DNA of 64,000 bases from Acacia acuminata (Eukaryota; Streptophyta; Magnoliopsida; Fabales; Fabaceae). Below the pieces are notes generated by a model, which was not told where the DNA came from, ran no database searches, and saw only the letters and a program-made list of their open reading frames with translations. Location of the stretch: assembly GCA_019022655.1 (NCBI GenBank), contig JAFJYI010000095.1:434001-498000 (forward strand), written 5' to 3'. The position numbers and the translations under genes were made by a program. Shown in pieces: positions 44,783 through 56,356 of the stretch (positions within the stretch are counted from its first letter, which is position 1; every line of letters begins with the position of its first letter).

Positions 44783-45051
44783 GAATTCGATTTACGGGTT
44801 GAGAAGTGAAGAAGAAGGATTATGATGCGCCACTTTGTCCCTCCTAAGGTGGAACTAAAGGAGCTCCCTTCTAATCTAAAGTATGCTTTTCTAGGGACGG
44901 ATGACACTTATCCCATTATTATTAGTCTTTGAGTTATCACCTACCGACGAAGAGAAGTTCTTGAAAGTTTTGACTACCCACAAGCGCAATAGGGTGGTCT
45001 ATATCTGATTTAAAGGGGATTAGTCCTTCATTTTGCACTCATAAAATCCTT

Positions 45052-45760
45052 ATGGAGGACGAAGTGAAACCAGTAAGGCAGCCCCAGAGGAGACTTAACC
45101 CCACTATGAAGGAAGTGGTGAGAAAGGAGGTGGTGAAAGCTGTTAGATGCGGTATGATTTATCCTATCTCGATTCAAAGTGGGTTAGTCCAAGTACATGT
45201 AGTACCGAAGAAGGGTGGAATCACTATAGTGCAGAATGAGAAGAATGAATTGATACCCACTAGAAGCATTACGGGGTGGAGAATGTGTGTGGATTATAGG
45301 AGGTTGAATGATGCCACTCGCAAGGACCACTTTCCTTTGCCATTCATGGATCGGATGCTTGAGAGGCTTGCGGGTCACTCTTATTATCTTGTTTCTTAGA
45401 TGGCTATTCCGGTTACAATCAAATAGCGGTGGCTCAGAGGATCAAGAGAAGATGACTTTCACTTGTCCCTTTGGGATTTTTGCTTATAGACGGATGCCCT
45501 TTGGTCTTTGCAATGCCCTTGACTACTTTTCGAGGTGCATGTTGTCTATCTTCTCGACATGACCGAGAGATTTATTGAGGTATTTATGGATGATTTCTCT
45601 GTTTTTGGCACTTCGTATGATACTTGCTTGGCTAATTTGTCTTGTGTGCTCCAAAGATGTCAAGAGAGTAACTTGGTGCTTAATTGGGAAAAGTGCCACT
45701 TTATGGTGAAAGATGGGATAGTCTTGGGTCATAAAATATCGATAAAGGGATAGAAGTGGA
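45052..45760 (+). pseudogene. Athila reverse transcriptase
   Basis: The first frame reads VRQPQRRLNPTMKEVVRKEV, VVPKKGG, TGWRMCVDYRRLNDATRKDH and FPLPFMDRMLERLAGHSYY (45052-45399). A shift leads to CPFGIFAYRRMPFGLCNA (45308-45562). Another leads to FIEVFMDDFSVFG with the FMDD catalytic motif (45535-45753). These are fingers and palm motifs in the right order for a Gypsy RT. It is split over three frames, so it is inactive as read. It is followed by the connection and RNase H domain. Confidence 0.85.
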
Positions 45761-45769
45761 TAGAGCCAA

Positions 45770-46345
45770 GATTATAATCATCAAAGACTTGCCTCCTCCC
45801 ACCAAATGATGTGCGTAGCGTTCGCGTTTTTCTTGGTCACGCGAGGTTTTTATCGGAGGTTTATCAAGGATTTTTCCAAGATAGCCAAACCACTTAGTCG
45901 GTTGTTGGTCAAAGATGAAGACTTTAACTTTAACAATAATTGTCTAGTGGCATTTAACTTGTTGAAGGAGAGATTGACCACCGCACCTATTCGACGACGG
46001 CGCTGATTGGGAGTTACCGTTTGGTGATGTGTGATGCTAGTGACTATGCTATAGGGGCTGTGTTGGGGCAAAGGAAGAATAAGTTGTTGCATGTTATTCA
46101 CTATGCGAGTAAAGTTCGAATGAGGCACAACCGAACTATGCAACAAGCGAGAAGGAGATGCTTGCAATTATTTATGCATTAGACAAGTTTAGACGGTATT
46201 TGATTAGTTCCAAGGTGATTATTTTTATGGATCATCTTTGCTCTAAAATACCTCTTGACTAAGCAAGACGCTAAGCCAAGGCTTCTCCGTTGGATCTTTG
46301 CTATTCCAAGAGTTTGATATTAAAATCGAGACAAGAAAGGAGTGG
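45770..46345 (+). pseudogene. Athila RNase H region
   Basis: FYRRFIKDFSKIAKPLSRLL (45846-45905) and FNLLKERLTTAP mark the RT/RNase H connection. YAIGAVLGQRKNKLLHVIHY (about 46046) is typical of Gypsy RNase H. Stops and shifts interrupt the frame. The end runs into KGVENVVADHLSRI, which opens the integrase frame. Confidence 0.7.
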
Positions 46346-47702
46346 AGAATGTGGTAGCCGATCACTTATCTAGGATACAGGTTAAGGAGTTGCAGGATGA
46401 TTCAAAGATGGAGATTCGGGATGAATTCCCAGATGAGTCTGTCTTGGCAATCAGCAATGTACCTTGGGTTGATATTGCTAATTATAAGGCAATTGGGATG
46501 ATACCGGAGGGACTAACATGGCGCAGAGGAAGAAGTTCATGCATGATGTTGCGGTATATCCGGGATGAGCCTTTCTTGTTTTTTAGGTGTGCAGATGGAG
46601 TGCTCCGGCGCTGTATCCCAGAGGAGGAAACTCATAAGGTCCTCTGGTATTGTCACGGTTCAGATTATGGTGGAATTTTTCCTGGAGAATGCACTGCTGC
46701 TAAGGTATTACAAAGTGGTTTTTATTGGCCTATTTGTACAAGGATGCTAGGAAGTTTGTGGAGCGTTGTGATCGTTGCCAAAGAACTGGGAATATCTCTA
46801 GGAGACATGAGATGCCCCTTAACAACATTCTTGTTATTGAGATATTTGATGTGTGGGGGATTGATTTTATGGGGCCATTCCCAAGTTCTTTTAACAACAA
46901 GTACATTCTTGTAGCTGTGGACTATGTCTCAAAGTGGGTAGAGGCAATTGCTCTTCCCACTAATGAAGCTAAGGTGGTGGTATCTTTTCTCAAAAAGAAT
47001 ATATTCAACGGGTTTGGGGTAGTGCAGGGCCATTATCGTGACGGAGGAACTCACTTTTGTAACCGGTTTCAATCGGTGCTTAGTAAATATGGTGTCACTC
47101 ATCGTGTCACTACTCCATATCACCCACAAACTAGTGGGCAAGTGGAGATGTCTAACAGGGAATTGAAGCAAATTCTGGAGAAGACTGTTGGTAAGTCAAG
47201 GAAGGATTGGTCTAAGAAGCTTGATGATGCTTTGTGGGCGTACCGAACGGCATTCAAAACTCCTATTGGCATGTCACCGTTTCAGCTGCTGTATGGTAAG
47301 TCTTGCCACCTTCCAGTGGAGCTTGAGCATAAGGCGCTTTGGGCAACTAAGCTGCTGAATTTTGATGCTAAATCTGCTGATGAAAAGAGGTTACTTCGGT
47401 TGAACGAGCTTGATGAATTCAGAATTTTTGCATATGAGAGTGCTAGCCTCTATAAGGAAAGAACCAAGAGATGGCATGACGGGAGGATTATTCCTAGAGA
47501 GTTTCATACGGGATGCGAGGTACTACTTTATAATTCTCGTTTGAAACTTTTTCCAGGGAAATTGAAGTCTAGATGGTCAGGACCTTTTGTAGTCAAAGAA
47601 GTCACACCTTTTGGTGCAATTGCCATTGCACCCATAGGTTCAGATGAAGCTTTTAAGGTGAATGGGCGAGAGATTAAAGCCTTACCATGGTGGAGACATT
47701 GA
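46342..47702 (+). pseudogene. Athila integrase (C-terminal 325 codons open)
   Basis: This is the enzyme that inserts the cDNA. The first frame holds VADHLSRIQVKEL and the start of the zinc-binding HHCC region (HKVLWYCHGSDYGG). A one-base shift near 46725 moves into a long open frame with RCDRCQRTGNISRRHEMP, WGIDFMGPFP (first Asp), RDGGTHFCNRF (second Asp) and HPQTSGQVEMSNRELK (Glu), so the D,D35E triad is visible. GMSPFQLLYGKSCHLPVELE follows, and then the GPF/Y module SRWSGPFVVKEVTPFG. It ends LPWWRH. This is the best preserved part of the element. Confidence 0.9.
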
Positions 47703-48405
47703 CGAGAGGAAGAACCTCGTGGCATTGGAAGTTGAGAATTAAGGTGATATCCGTCGGGCTCGGGACGGTAAACAAGCGGCCCGATTGGGAGGCAACCCAA
47801 TAAGTTTTCCTTGCAATTATTTTTTTCTTTTTTTTTTCTTTCATTTTTCTAGGTTTAAAGATTATCACTCCTCTTGTGGCTGCCAAGTCTTGCTAGGGCA
47901 CTCTTTCCTCTCTTAAAATTTGAAACATCATGGATGGTACCAGATGAAGCACTCCACATCAGAGTTAGAGACCTAAAACCAGGGGAGTACTAGTTCTTTT
48001 CCCTCTTTATATTTTTGCAACATTGAGGACAATGTTTGATTTAAGTGTGGGGGAGAGATATAATTTCTTTGGTTATGCTTGTCCTTATGCAATTGAATTT
48101 TTTTATATATATTTTTTTGCATTGTTTAGGATTGACCTTAATTTTGAGCTTTCCCCATCTTAGAGAATATTATCAAGTCAAAAAAAAAAAATATTAAAAA
48201 AAAAAGGTCTAATTAAGCCTCTAAAGTCTTACATTTTTTTTTTTACAATCTTGAGATCGACTATGAGAATAGAGATTAGTTTGTAATATGATCAACAACT
48301 TATTAGTTTATGAATATTTTGCAACATGATTTCTTTAGAAAAGTAGATGATGACCTTTGCCAGTTAAGTAAAAGCTGGTGTTTGGGGAAATGACTCGGGT
48401 AGTGT

Positions 48406-48436
<31 letters not shown>

Positions 48437-49090
48437 AAAGAAGAGAGAAATTCACACACACACACACGTGCACACAACTCCAATGACTTCTCTAGACCTT
48501 ACTTAGTAACCGGGGGCACTTCATCACCAATGTTGGCACTCGCGTCAAACGGTAAAGTCAAAGAGGGTTATGAGTTAGGCTAAAAGCCTCTTGAGGTGCC
48601 TGTTAGAGTAACTGAGTAACCGGTACTGCATCACCCATGTGCAAGGTCGCGTAAAAAGGGGACCTACAACGGCTCAAGGCAAAAAACAAAAAACAAAAAA
48701 AAAACAAAAAAAAAATTTGAAAAAAAAATTGAGTTATTTCCTACGAGGATCCTTATTAAATTAAATGAAAATCTTGGTTTAGTTGGGGTCATTTGAATTT
48801 TTCTCGGAGAAATTGAGTAGCACAATATTCTTTTACTAATCTTATTGTTGAACTTATTGCATACCGATCTTTTGATTATGGGATGTTAAAAGATTGTTAC
48901 AATTGTTTAAGACTATTGGCTTAGTGATCTATTTTTATAAGACATTAACTTAAATAAGATTTGATGATATGATCTAAGTGTGGTGGTTTAATGCTTTCTG
49001 TTAAGGAATTTCATGAGCAATGTTCTTTTCAAATAATGAATCCTCTTTCTTCTGCTTGAGGACAAGCAAATGTTTAAGTGTGGGGGAGTT
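47703..49090 (+). other. Athila 3' non-coding tail with two polypurine motifs
   Basis: No ORF of note. TTAAGTGTGGGGGAG occurs at 48041-48055 and again at 49074-49088. The second is the polypurine tract directly before the 3' LTR. Both are preceded by a TTGAGGACAA-like word. The segment between them matches the tail of the non-autonomous element at 15886-20400. It contains poly-A/G-rich DNA near 48400 and a short CA repeat at 48453-48468. Confidence 0.85.
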
Positions 49091-50467
49091 TGATAAGTAG
49101 ATATTTTATAATTAAATAAGTATAGATTCGAGATATATTGGATTAAATTTGTTAAATATTATACTTATTTAATTATCTTTTATGTATTTATCTATCTTTT
49201 AATTAAATATAGGATAAAAGATATTATAACAAAAAATCTATTGATATCCTATTTTATTTTGTAGGAGATATTTTGTGATCTAAGAGAGGAGAAAATATAG
49301 GAAAGATAATGGCGGCAACAAATTAAATTGAAAAATGATTTAATATAATATATTATTATATTAGATAAATAAATTGATGACCTGTGCAAAGAAAGGAAGC
49401 AAATCACGGAATATATATGGCAATTGGAATGAATAACGCGTGGGGCCCGGAGGAAAAAGGTATCTATAAAGATATCTATTGAAGATACACAAACCGCAAT
49501 ATATATTGAGGGGTAGAGACCACAATTGCGGGGATCGAACGACGCACGAACAAGAGGAGAAAAGAATTCTTATTTTGGGAGCAAGCACGCAAGCGGCAAT
49601 TCAAGAAGGAGAAAAAGAACCATCAGGGAGACGACGCACATCAGCGAGGAGCATTGAGACTGAGGGATTCTTTAAGAGTTTTTATTTCTCTTTTCTTTTC
49701 CTGTCTTCTCCGAATCGATTTTCATCTTTTCATGGGTTTTAGTATAGCCATGCTCGGCTAGTTTTCTTTTGTAGTTAGGGCGAGGATGAACCCTATGTGA
49801 ATTTAAAATATTTAGTTGGATTCTTTATTGATCTTTATTTTTCTTGATTGAATGAATTATCTGTGCTTAAAGCTTTCTTGAAGATTGATCACCTTTTAGA
49901 TTGTTCATAGGTTAATGTATGACAATAGAGATGTTGGTGCATTTAACTAGATCCGTTAATTCATCATAGAGTTGCATGACCTAGACATAGGCTTACGATT
50001 TTATGCGATCTCATAATTCTGGTTTAAAAATATAATCTTTCCAATCAATACTAAGACATTAGGTTGATTTCAAAGATAACGGACTAAGGTAGCATCAAGA
50101 CATTGGGACTTAGTCTAACTTTAGAGAATTGATCGTCAATCATGAGAATAATAATCAATTAGGGATTCAATTCAAATTATTAGAGGAACATAGGGGGATT
50201 CTCATCCCTAGCTGCATATTTCTTAATTGAAGGTCTTAATTTTGGATTACTCATATTTTCTCTCAGTTGTTCTTGAGATTCATATTTTGGATTTTTTTAT
50301 TTAATTCTTTAAATTCTATTTGGTTACAACTCACCCCATATTACTCATTCATCCAACTAAAGCGAAAATAGCAAATTAGTGATTGGAGTACTATTCCTCG
50401 TGGGACGATCTTTTTCTCACTACTTTATTACTTATAACGACCGGTGCACTTGCCGAAGTCGCTATCA
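49091..50467 (+). repeat. 3' LTR of the Athila-like element
   Basis: 1377 bp, TGATAAG...GCTATCA, nearly identical by eye to the 5' LTR. It is followed by the 5-bp flank TAGGC and then by the second half of the interrupted solo LTR. Confidence 0.9.
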
Positions 50468-52397
50468 TAGGCTCAAAAGAAGAGAGAGAGAGAAGTTATG
50501 AAGCACAAGAGCTTCAGAAGAACCCAGCATCCTTCCTTGCAATAAGGCGGAGAAGAGAAGACGTGATTCCTCCAGTGAACTTTCCCTTTTGTTTTGTTGA
50601 TTCTTAGTTTATCTTTTTCTATGGGCTATTCTGTTGTGATTTGTTTTGTGATTCCCTCGTCAATCATGAACTAAATTTCCTTTGGCTGAGCAAGGATGAA
50701 TTCTCGAGTGTAGAATGAACCTAGTTTGCTAGTTCTTAATTTAATACATTCAGTTTATTTATCAGTATTTTAATCTCTTGTCAGTTAGTAGAAGCTAAGG
50801 GCTAGATCAGTGGCCTCAGCTTATTGGAAGAGAGTTGAGGTTAGACATCTGATAGGAAGTGTTTGCTAGGCAGGCTAGTGCAAGGCTTGACCTATCATTG
50901 TAGGCTTCAAGAATGGGTCTACCGCTCATAACCATAACACCTTGATTTGGAATGATAATCTGAACTAGAAAATCGCTATAGGCATATGGGAGAAGTAGAG
51001 CTAGGATTGTATGTATTAGACGCAGAAGCTTCAGTGGAGTATAGTGGTGGGTTAACTGGATAACGTTGTGAAGGCAGCTATGCTTTAACATTGCAGAAGC
51101 TGTGCAGCATAATTGCTATAGCAATGCGCTAAGGCAAACTGGGGGAGTGATATGCTTAGGATAAAATCTGAGGTTAGCCTATATTTTAACTGATATCTTC
51201 TTGCGACTACGATCATTTATTTATTTTCATATTTGTTAGTTATAACCATAAAACTCCCAAACCAATTAAACTTTTGTTTTTCTTTTCACACACAACTATT
51301 TTTTGTAAATCAGTATTATCATTGGTATCTCAATCTCTATGGACGATACTCTGCTTACTCTTTATTACTTGTTCGACTGGTTCACTTGCCATCAAGGAAA
51401 TCGACCAACACAGCCACTAACAGACAAGATGTTAAATTACTGTTAAACAAACTGAATATATTGAATTAAAAGCTTAGCAAATTGGGTTCATTCTACAACT
51501 TAGAAATCCAACCCCACTCAGCCAACGAAAATTTAGTCCATGGTCGATGAGGGAAACACAAAATAGATTACAACAGAATAGCCCATGGAAAGGTTAAAGA
51601 TGAAAGTAAGAAAAAAGAGAAGCTTGTCAGAATGATCGATGGCGTAGGGAGCATCCTGTCACATGACATTTCTACATCTTCTACAGTCCATCTAACTTCT
51701 AGGAAGAATTAGGTCTCTCTCTCTCTCTCTCGATGATCCTCTCTTTCTTTCGGTGTAAGTCCAGTTGAATTGGAATTGTACTGACTCTCTAATTCTCACG
51801 ACTTTGATGACCCTCTAGGTTTAACTACGCTTTCCTCTTATAGTCAAGTCCTTTCGCGTCGTACGTTCAGTGAACTAGGCCTTCCAAATCTGTTAGGTCC
51901 AAATCCCTAGATTTGGTTGATTGATCCTTTTTTAATTCTGTGGGATTCTTCAAATCTTCTCTTCGATTCTCCACATCTTTTGTTTAAGCCTTTGTCAATT
52001 CAACCGCCGTCTAAACATCCATCTTGATGACCTGTATTAAATTCCTGAAAAACCCTTGAGGAAAGATCAGCATAAAGTAGCGCATGACTTCGCATCACTT
52101 ATGATACTACAGCATAGTGGTTGCATCGAATTGTTAGCACAGAAGTAAGGATATCATATGCTATAGCATTATATCAGCTTTGTCATGCACGTTCACAATA
52201 AACCATAAAGTAGCCCTTTTCTTATGCACATGTACAGGATAATAAGGCGAATTCAACAATTTATAGAATCTATCCTCTATTTCCCTATGTGAATGAATTA
52301 TAACATATTTTATCCGATAAAACACAATTAAGCTCAGAATCGCCATTCATAATAGTCATAACACATAGGGAATACATAGCATAAATATGACTCATCA

Positions 52398-52651
52398 ATC
52401 ACTATGATGATTTATCTAGGATCTATCACATCACTCGAGTGGTCACTCGAGTAATCTGTTTTTCAACTTTGAGTGATCACTTGTAGTGATGAATTCTTGT
52501 CACTTGAGTGATCCAACAAATTTTGCAAAACAGAGATATTATCTTGTTCAAAATACTTTGTTCACCATTCAAATCCTATGCAAAACCCTTCTAAGCTTTG
52601 TTATCATCAAAATAAGGATCTAATATTCTCTCCCTTTTTGATGATAACAAA
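52398..52651 (-). other. Start of the outer 3' LTR and its polypurine tract, inside an inverted repeat
   Basis: On the minus strand AAAAAGGGAGAGAA is followed by TATTAGATCC, the polypurine tract and LTR start. A 16-bp perfect inverted repeat (TTTGTTATCATCAAAA at 52597-52612, its complement at 52636-52651) encloses this junction. The LTR continues left to 52398, where the ATCAC insertion site begins. Confidence 0.75.
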
Positions 52652-53015
52652 ACTTATGTATTTTGAAAGCTAGTTTTCAGAATAGTAAAAATAACATATA
52701 AGAGAGAAAACATAAATCACAATAGCATATCATTCATACTACCAACATGTTGTTTATACTAGTAGTATGTTCATACTTAAACTGATAAAGTTAGTCACAA
52801 CAAAATAACTTTAGAATATGAACATAAAATACAAAACACTAGATAACAAGGCACTAGCTAACAAATGACTCTATGATGCAACAACAGTGTTATCCCCATT
52901 AGTCTCACACTAGTCTTCTTCCCCTTTCTAGCATCATTAGAAAGGGAAGATTTGACTAGAGAAGATGGTCTAGATCGGAGTGAAGCATTTGGTGGCTGAG
53001 ACTGAGAGGATGGAT
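52652..53015. other. 3' untranslated part of the outer retrotransposon
   Basis: AT-rich sequence between the end of the outer element ORF and its polypurine tract. No other feature is seen. Confidence 0.5.
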
Positions 53016-53719
53016 CTATGGTGGTAAAAGGGGTTGCCTATGTGGGAGAAGAGGCATCATCAATGGTATTACTCTCCTAGTGAGAAAAAGTGGGGGAATC
53101 ATAGGGTACAGACTCTGGCAATTAAAGAGCATGAATCCTAATTGGATCCTGAGGGTTAGGTACATATGGAGGATATAGTGTGGTGGTGGTCGAGGGTGAT
53201 AAGGTGTTGTAGAAGGATTAGATACTTCAATCTTTTTATCAATCTTCTCAGTCCCTTGAGTATTGAAATTATCATGTTGAGGAGATTGAGCTGAAAGGAT
53301 AGGCTCATCATGAGGAAGGGAACCAAAAGGTATAGGATTTGAAGTAAAAGGACTAGTGGACTGCTGAGGTGGGACAGACTCATCCATAGTAATATGGACT
53401 GGTGTGGAAGAAATAGGATCGTCCATAGAAAATAGAATATTGCTTAGAGAGGGCTCAGTGGCATATGAAGGGGCAACAGACATTGGAGTGGGTCAAATAG
53501 GAGTGGAGGGGCTAGGTATCAGAGTATCAATCTTCTTGTGGAGAGAGAGAAGGAGATTGGAAATCTGAAACATCAGATTGGTTCGAACCTCCTGATGTGC
53601 TAGCACTGCTTTGTGATGCTCATTCATTATAGCACACAACATTTGATCCATATTCTTATTGATATGAGACACAAACTCAGCATTCATGTTCCCCAGATCC
53701 ACATGAAATCCCTGAAGCA
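53016..53719 (-). pseudogene. 3' part of the ORF of the outer retrotransposon
   Basis: Minus-strand frames read EVLQGFHVDLGNMNAEFVSH, then a helical stretch (INKNMDQMLCAIMNEHHKAV and on to SLHKKIDTLIP). After a stop or shift comes a Pro/Ser-rich tail (PSLSNILFSMDDPISSTPVH, TSPFTSNPIPFGSLPHDEP). The style is that of long proline-rich proteins of plant retrotransposons. I do not know a function. The ORF is interrupted by the Copia insertion at 53725. Its upstream part resumes at 62482, reading PLATTPKKRKSLRLQK. Confidence 0.5.
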
Positions 53720-53724
53720 CTTCC

Positions 53725-55447
53725 TGTTGGGATTCTTACAACGCAGCGGATTAAAAAACTTATGAATCCCGTCCCGAGGATCACTCAGGTGCGTTTAAAC
53801 CTAGGCTAGTGAATCCGAAATTACCTTAGGAGAATTCGTTTGCGCCTTGTTCTTCATTGAACAGGTGGGCTACCTCCTCGATCAGCAGAAGACAACTCGT
53901 AGGATCATCTTCCTCCACTGGTATCCACACGAACAACTCCCGAACACGGCTACGGCAGCGTGCTAGCGCCTCTTGTGCGTCTCTCTTAATTTTCCACTCT
54001 AGGGTTTTTCTCGCGGCTTTCTGAATGCGCTCGACAAAATGTCCCGTGAGTTTTCTAAACCCGTTCTCAAGACATTATATAAAATTAATCCTCATTAATT
54101 TTGAAATTCTAATTTCAAATATGGATTAAAATACATTAATTACATCAATCAAATCGATGTAACGTATTTAATCCGCATTAAAAGCTGATTTGAAATTCGA
54201 ATTTGGAATCTGGATTAAAATAAATGTATTAATTAAATCCATCTAATAGATCTAATCAAATCCATTTATTTAATCCAAATTAAAAGCCTTTTGATTTAAT
54301 TTATCTCTATAAATTAAATCCGAGAAATAATATCTATCTATTTAATTTAAATTTGAGATACCATATCTCAATTTAATATTAAACAGATATACGATATCTT
54401 TATTCGAAAATTAAATGAGATACAATATCTCAATTTGTTTTAGATATTTAATTTATCAAATAAATTAAATACAAAACAAATATATTAATATTATAATCTC
54501 TATTAATAATATTAACATATATTAATTTCGAATTTAATATATATATACATATATATATATATCCTAGATTAAATTCAATATTCATTAAATCTTAGACGTA
54601 TCTAAGATTCAATGAATCTGGACACATTTGCTCGTGTTGAGTTATTCTTGTGTGCGACCACTGTGCCCATATGAGATTGGCGGTGGGCCAACACGTGTCA
54701 GCCCACAAATCGCAAGCGGCCTCTAGCAAGACATTGCGACTACCCAATTCACATGGGGATCGATGACACGATACAACCTATCGTACAACCATGTCACGTC
54801 CCTTTTGTCACGCGATAATTTGGTCAAGGATGAGGCATGGATAATGTCAACTTCCTTTTCTTGACCACTACTTTCTCGATTCTCGAGTAGTCTAATAAGT
54901 GAAATGGAAACTCCTTTCCATCACAGTACGACCGTACATTTCTTAGACTCACCCATCGAGGGGCCCAAGATTATCTCTCTACAAATGTGAGGGACAAATT
55001 CCATCTTGACCATTCACATTCCTCCGCATGAAAACCACTCGATCCCGATCCCAGCCTTTATCATCACCCGGTCAAAGGTGACTTTTGACTAGGTCAAAGG
55101 TCGATGACTCATCATGTAGGAATCCATGATGGTCTCAGGTCATAGAGCGTTGTGACGCGGTTATACATGAGATAAGCTTATGACTAAATCCATGCAGCTT
55201 TCTCATAGTGGGTCGGTCCAGCACCTTGTACTCTTACAAGTGCCCATGACTTTGATTCGTATCTCCATACGTCATCAAAGTCATATTGGTCTTACCTCAT
55301 CTTCGCTCCCGCGTAGATGACCGATCAGGGACATTTAGGATATCATCTATAAGATATATCCAGGGATCAGCTTATCACTGTAAACATGCGAATGAAATGA
55401 TAACTTAATGGAGAACAATGACTTGCCCTAGGGCATAATTTCCAACA
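53725..55447 (-). repeat. 3' LTR of the Copia element
   Basis: 1723 bp and close to the 5' LTR by eye, with small differences such as CTGTGCCCATATGAG versus CGCAGCCCATATGAG. An AT-rich part includes a TATATA microsatellite near 54538-54562. The polypurine tract GTGCAAGTGGGAGTC (minus) abuts its start. Confidence 0.9.
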
Positions 55448-55449
55448 GA

Positions 55450-56342
55450 CTCCCACTTGCACTAGGCGCAATCATTAATTACTTTAATTCCCATTGCCCT
55501 AACATGACGCTCATGTTTTGCTTGTGCAAGCGGCTTAGTAAGAGGATCAACTAAATTGTCTTCTCCCGGTACTTTGCATTGATTTCTCTGATAAGATGAA
55601 ATCGCCTGAGTACATGCCTGGTCCTTTGATGTGACCTAGGCTTCTTGGTCTCGTGCAATAGCGCCGCTATTGTAACAATTGTATTGGATATGAGATGGTA
55701 GGAACCACCTCAAGTTCATTAATGAACTTTCTAATCCAAAAGACCTCCTTAGCTGCATCCTATCTTTCTATACTCACCCTTCTATATTGTAAAATCAAAT
55801 ACGGTGCTCGCTTAGAGCTCTTCTAGCTTACCGTACCACCATTCAACCAGAACACATATCGATTGCGATCTTAGATCATCTTGGTCGTTTGGAAACTCGC
55901 ATCTGTGTAACCAGTACACAAAGCTCGTCTTCCAAGCCACCATATACAAAGAATGAGTCCTTAGTCCTTCTCAAGTACTTAAGGATATTCTTGATAGCAG
56001 TCCAGTGACCCTTACCGGGATCTTGTTGATATCTGCTGGTCATACTCAAGGCAAATGACACATCTGGTCGAGTACATAACATGGCATGCATGTTAGATCT
56101 AATGGCGGAGGCATATGGAATCTTACTCATGCGGTCTCCTTGATCTTGTGTACTAGGACACGAGATCTTTCGAGATGGATGCCATGAGACATGGGTATGT
56201 TACCCCTTTTAGATTCCTGCATATTGAACCTATGCAGTATCTTGTCTATATATGTGCTCTGACTTAGGCCTATCAGCCTCTTGGATCTATCTCTATAGAT
56301 CCTTATCCCTAGGATATAAGTGGCTTTGCCTAAACCTTTCAT
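55450..56342 (-). pseudogene. Copia RNase H and RT C-terminus
   Basis: The frame at 56342-56127 has MKGLGKATYILGIRIYRDRS and SQSTYIDKILHRFNM, the thumb end of Copia RT. The frame at 56130-55876 has MLCTRPDVSFALSMTSRYQQ, GHWTAIKNILKYLRRTKDSF and a YGG, the RNase H start. Beyond 55876 only scattered RNase H words survive (KEVFWIRKFINELEV-like and HVKYHFIR-like segments), ending near AKHERHV. The region is heavily decayed. Confidence 0.75.
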
Positions 56343-56356
56343 TGAGAAAGACTTTC

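Larger units (their letters stand above)
40922..50467 (+). mobile_element. Full-length Athila-like (Ty3/Gypsy) retrotransposon
   Basis: Two nearly identical LTRs (40922-42297 and 49091-50467), both TGATAAG...GCTATCA, bound a 6.8-kb internal region. The flanks are TAGGG and TAGGC, a 5-bp duplication with one mismatch. The order is LTR, tRNA-Asp primer site, gag with zinc knuckle, protease, reverse transcriptase, RNase H, integrase, a 1.4-kb non-coding tail with two polypurine motifs, LTR. No envelope-like ORF was recognised. The LTR similarity suggests a fairly recent insertion, but gag-pol has several frameshifts. Confidence 0.92.
40287..51410 (+). mobile_element. Solo LTR (family X, plus) interrupted by Athila
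   Basis: The plus-strand copy begins TGATGAGTACTATTTATGCC at 40287, has a TATA-like CTATAAAAAG near 40850, is broken at 40921, and resumes at 50468 to end ACCAACA at 51410. The flanks CGGCC (40282-40286) and CAGCC (51411-51415) are a 5-bp duplication with one mismatch. Without Athila the LTR would be about 1.57 kb. Confidence 0.8.
39674..52397 (-). mobile_element. Solo LTR (family X, minus) split by nested insertions
   Basis: The minus-strand copy begins TGATGAGTCATATTTATGC at 52397, runs to 51411, and resumes at 40286 to end at about 39674. It is flanked by ATCAC on both sides (39669-39673 and 52398-52402), an exact 5-bp duplication. Its two halves are separated by a second copy of the same LTR in the opposite orientation (40287-51410). 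No internal domain of family X is present, so it is a solo LTR left by recombination. Confidence 0.85.

Noticed and set aside
47703..49090. Envelope-like gene in the Athila tail
   Set aside because: No long frame and no membrane or signal segments; stops are frequent on the + strand.
41187..49742. ORFs in the Athila LTRs on both strands
   Set aside because: They occur at equivalent places in both LTRs with differing frames, which is explained by the repeat itself.
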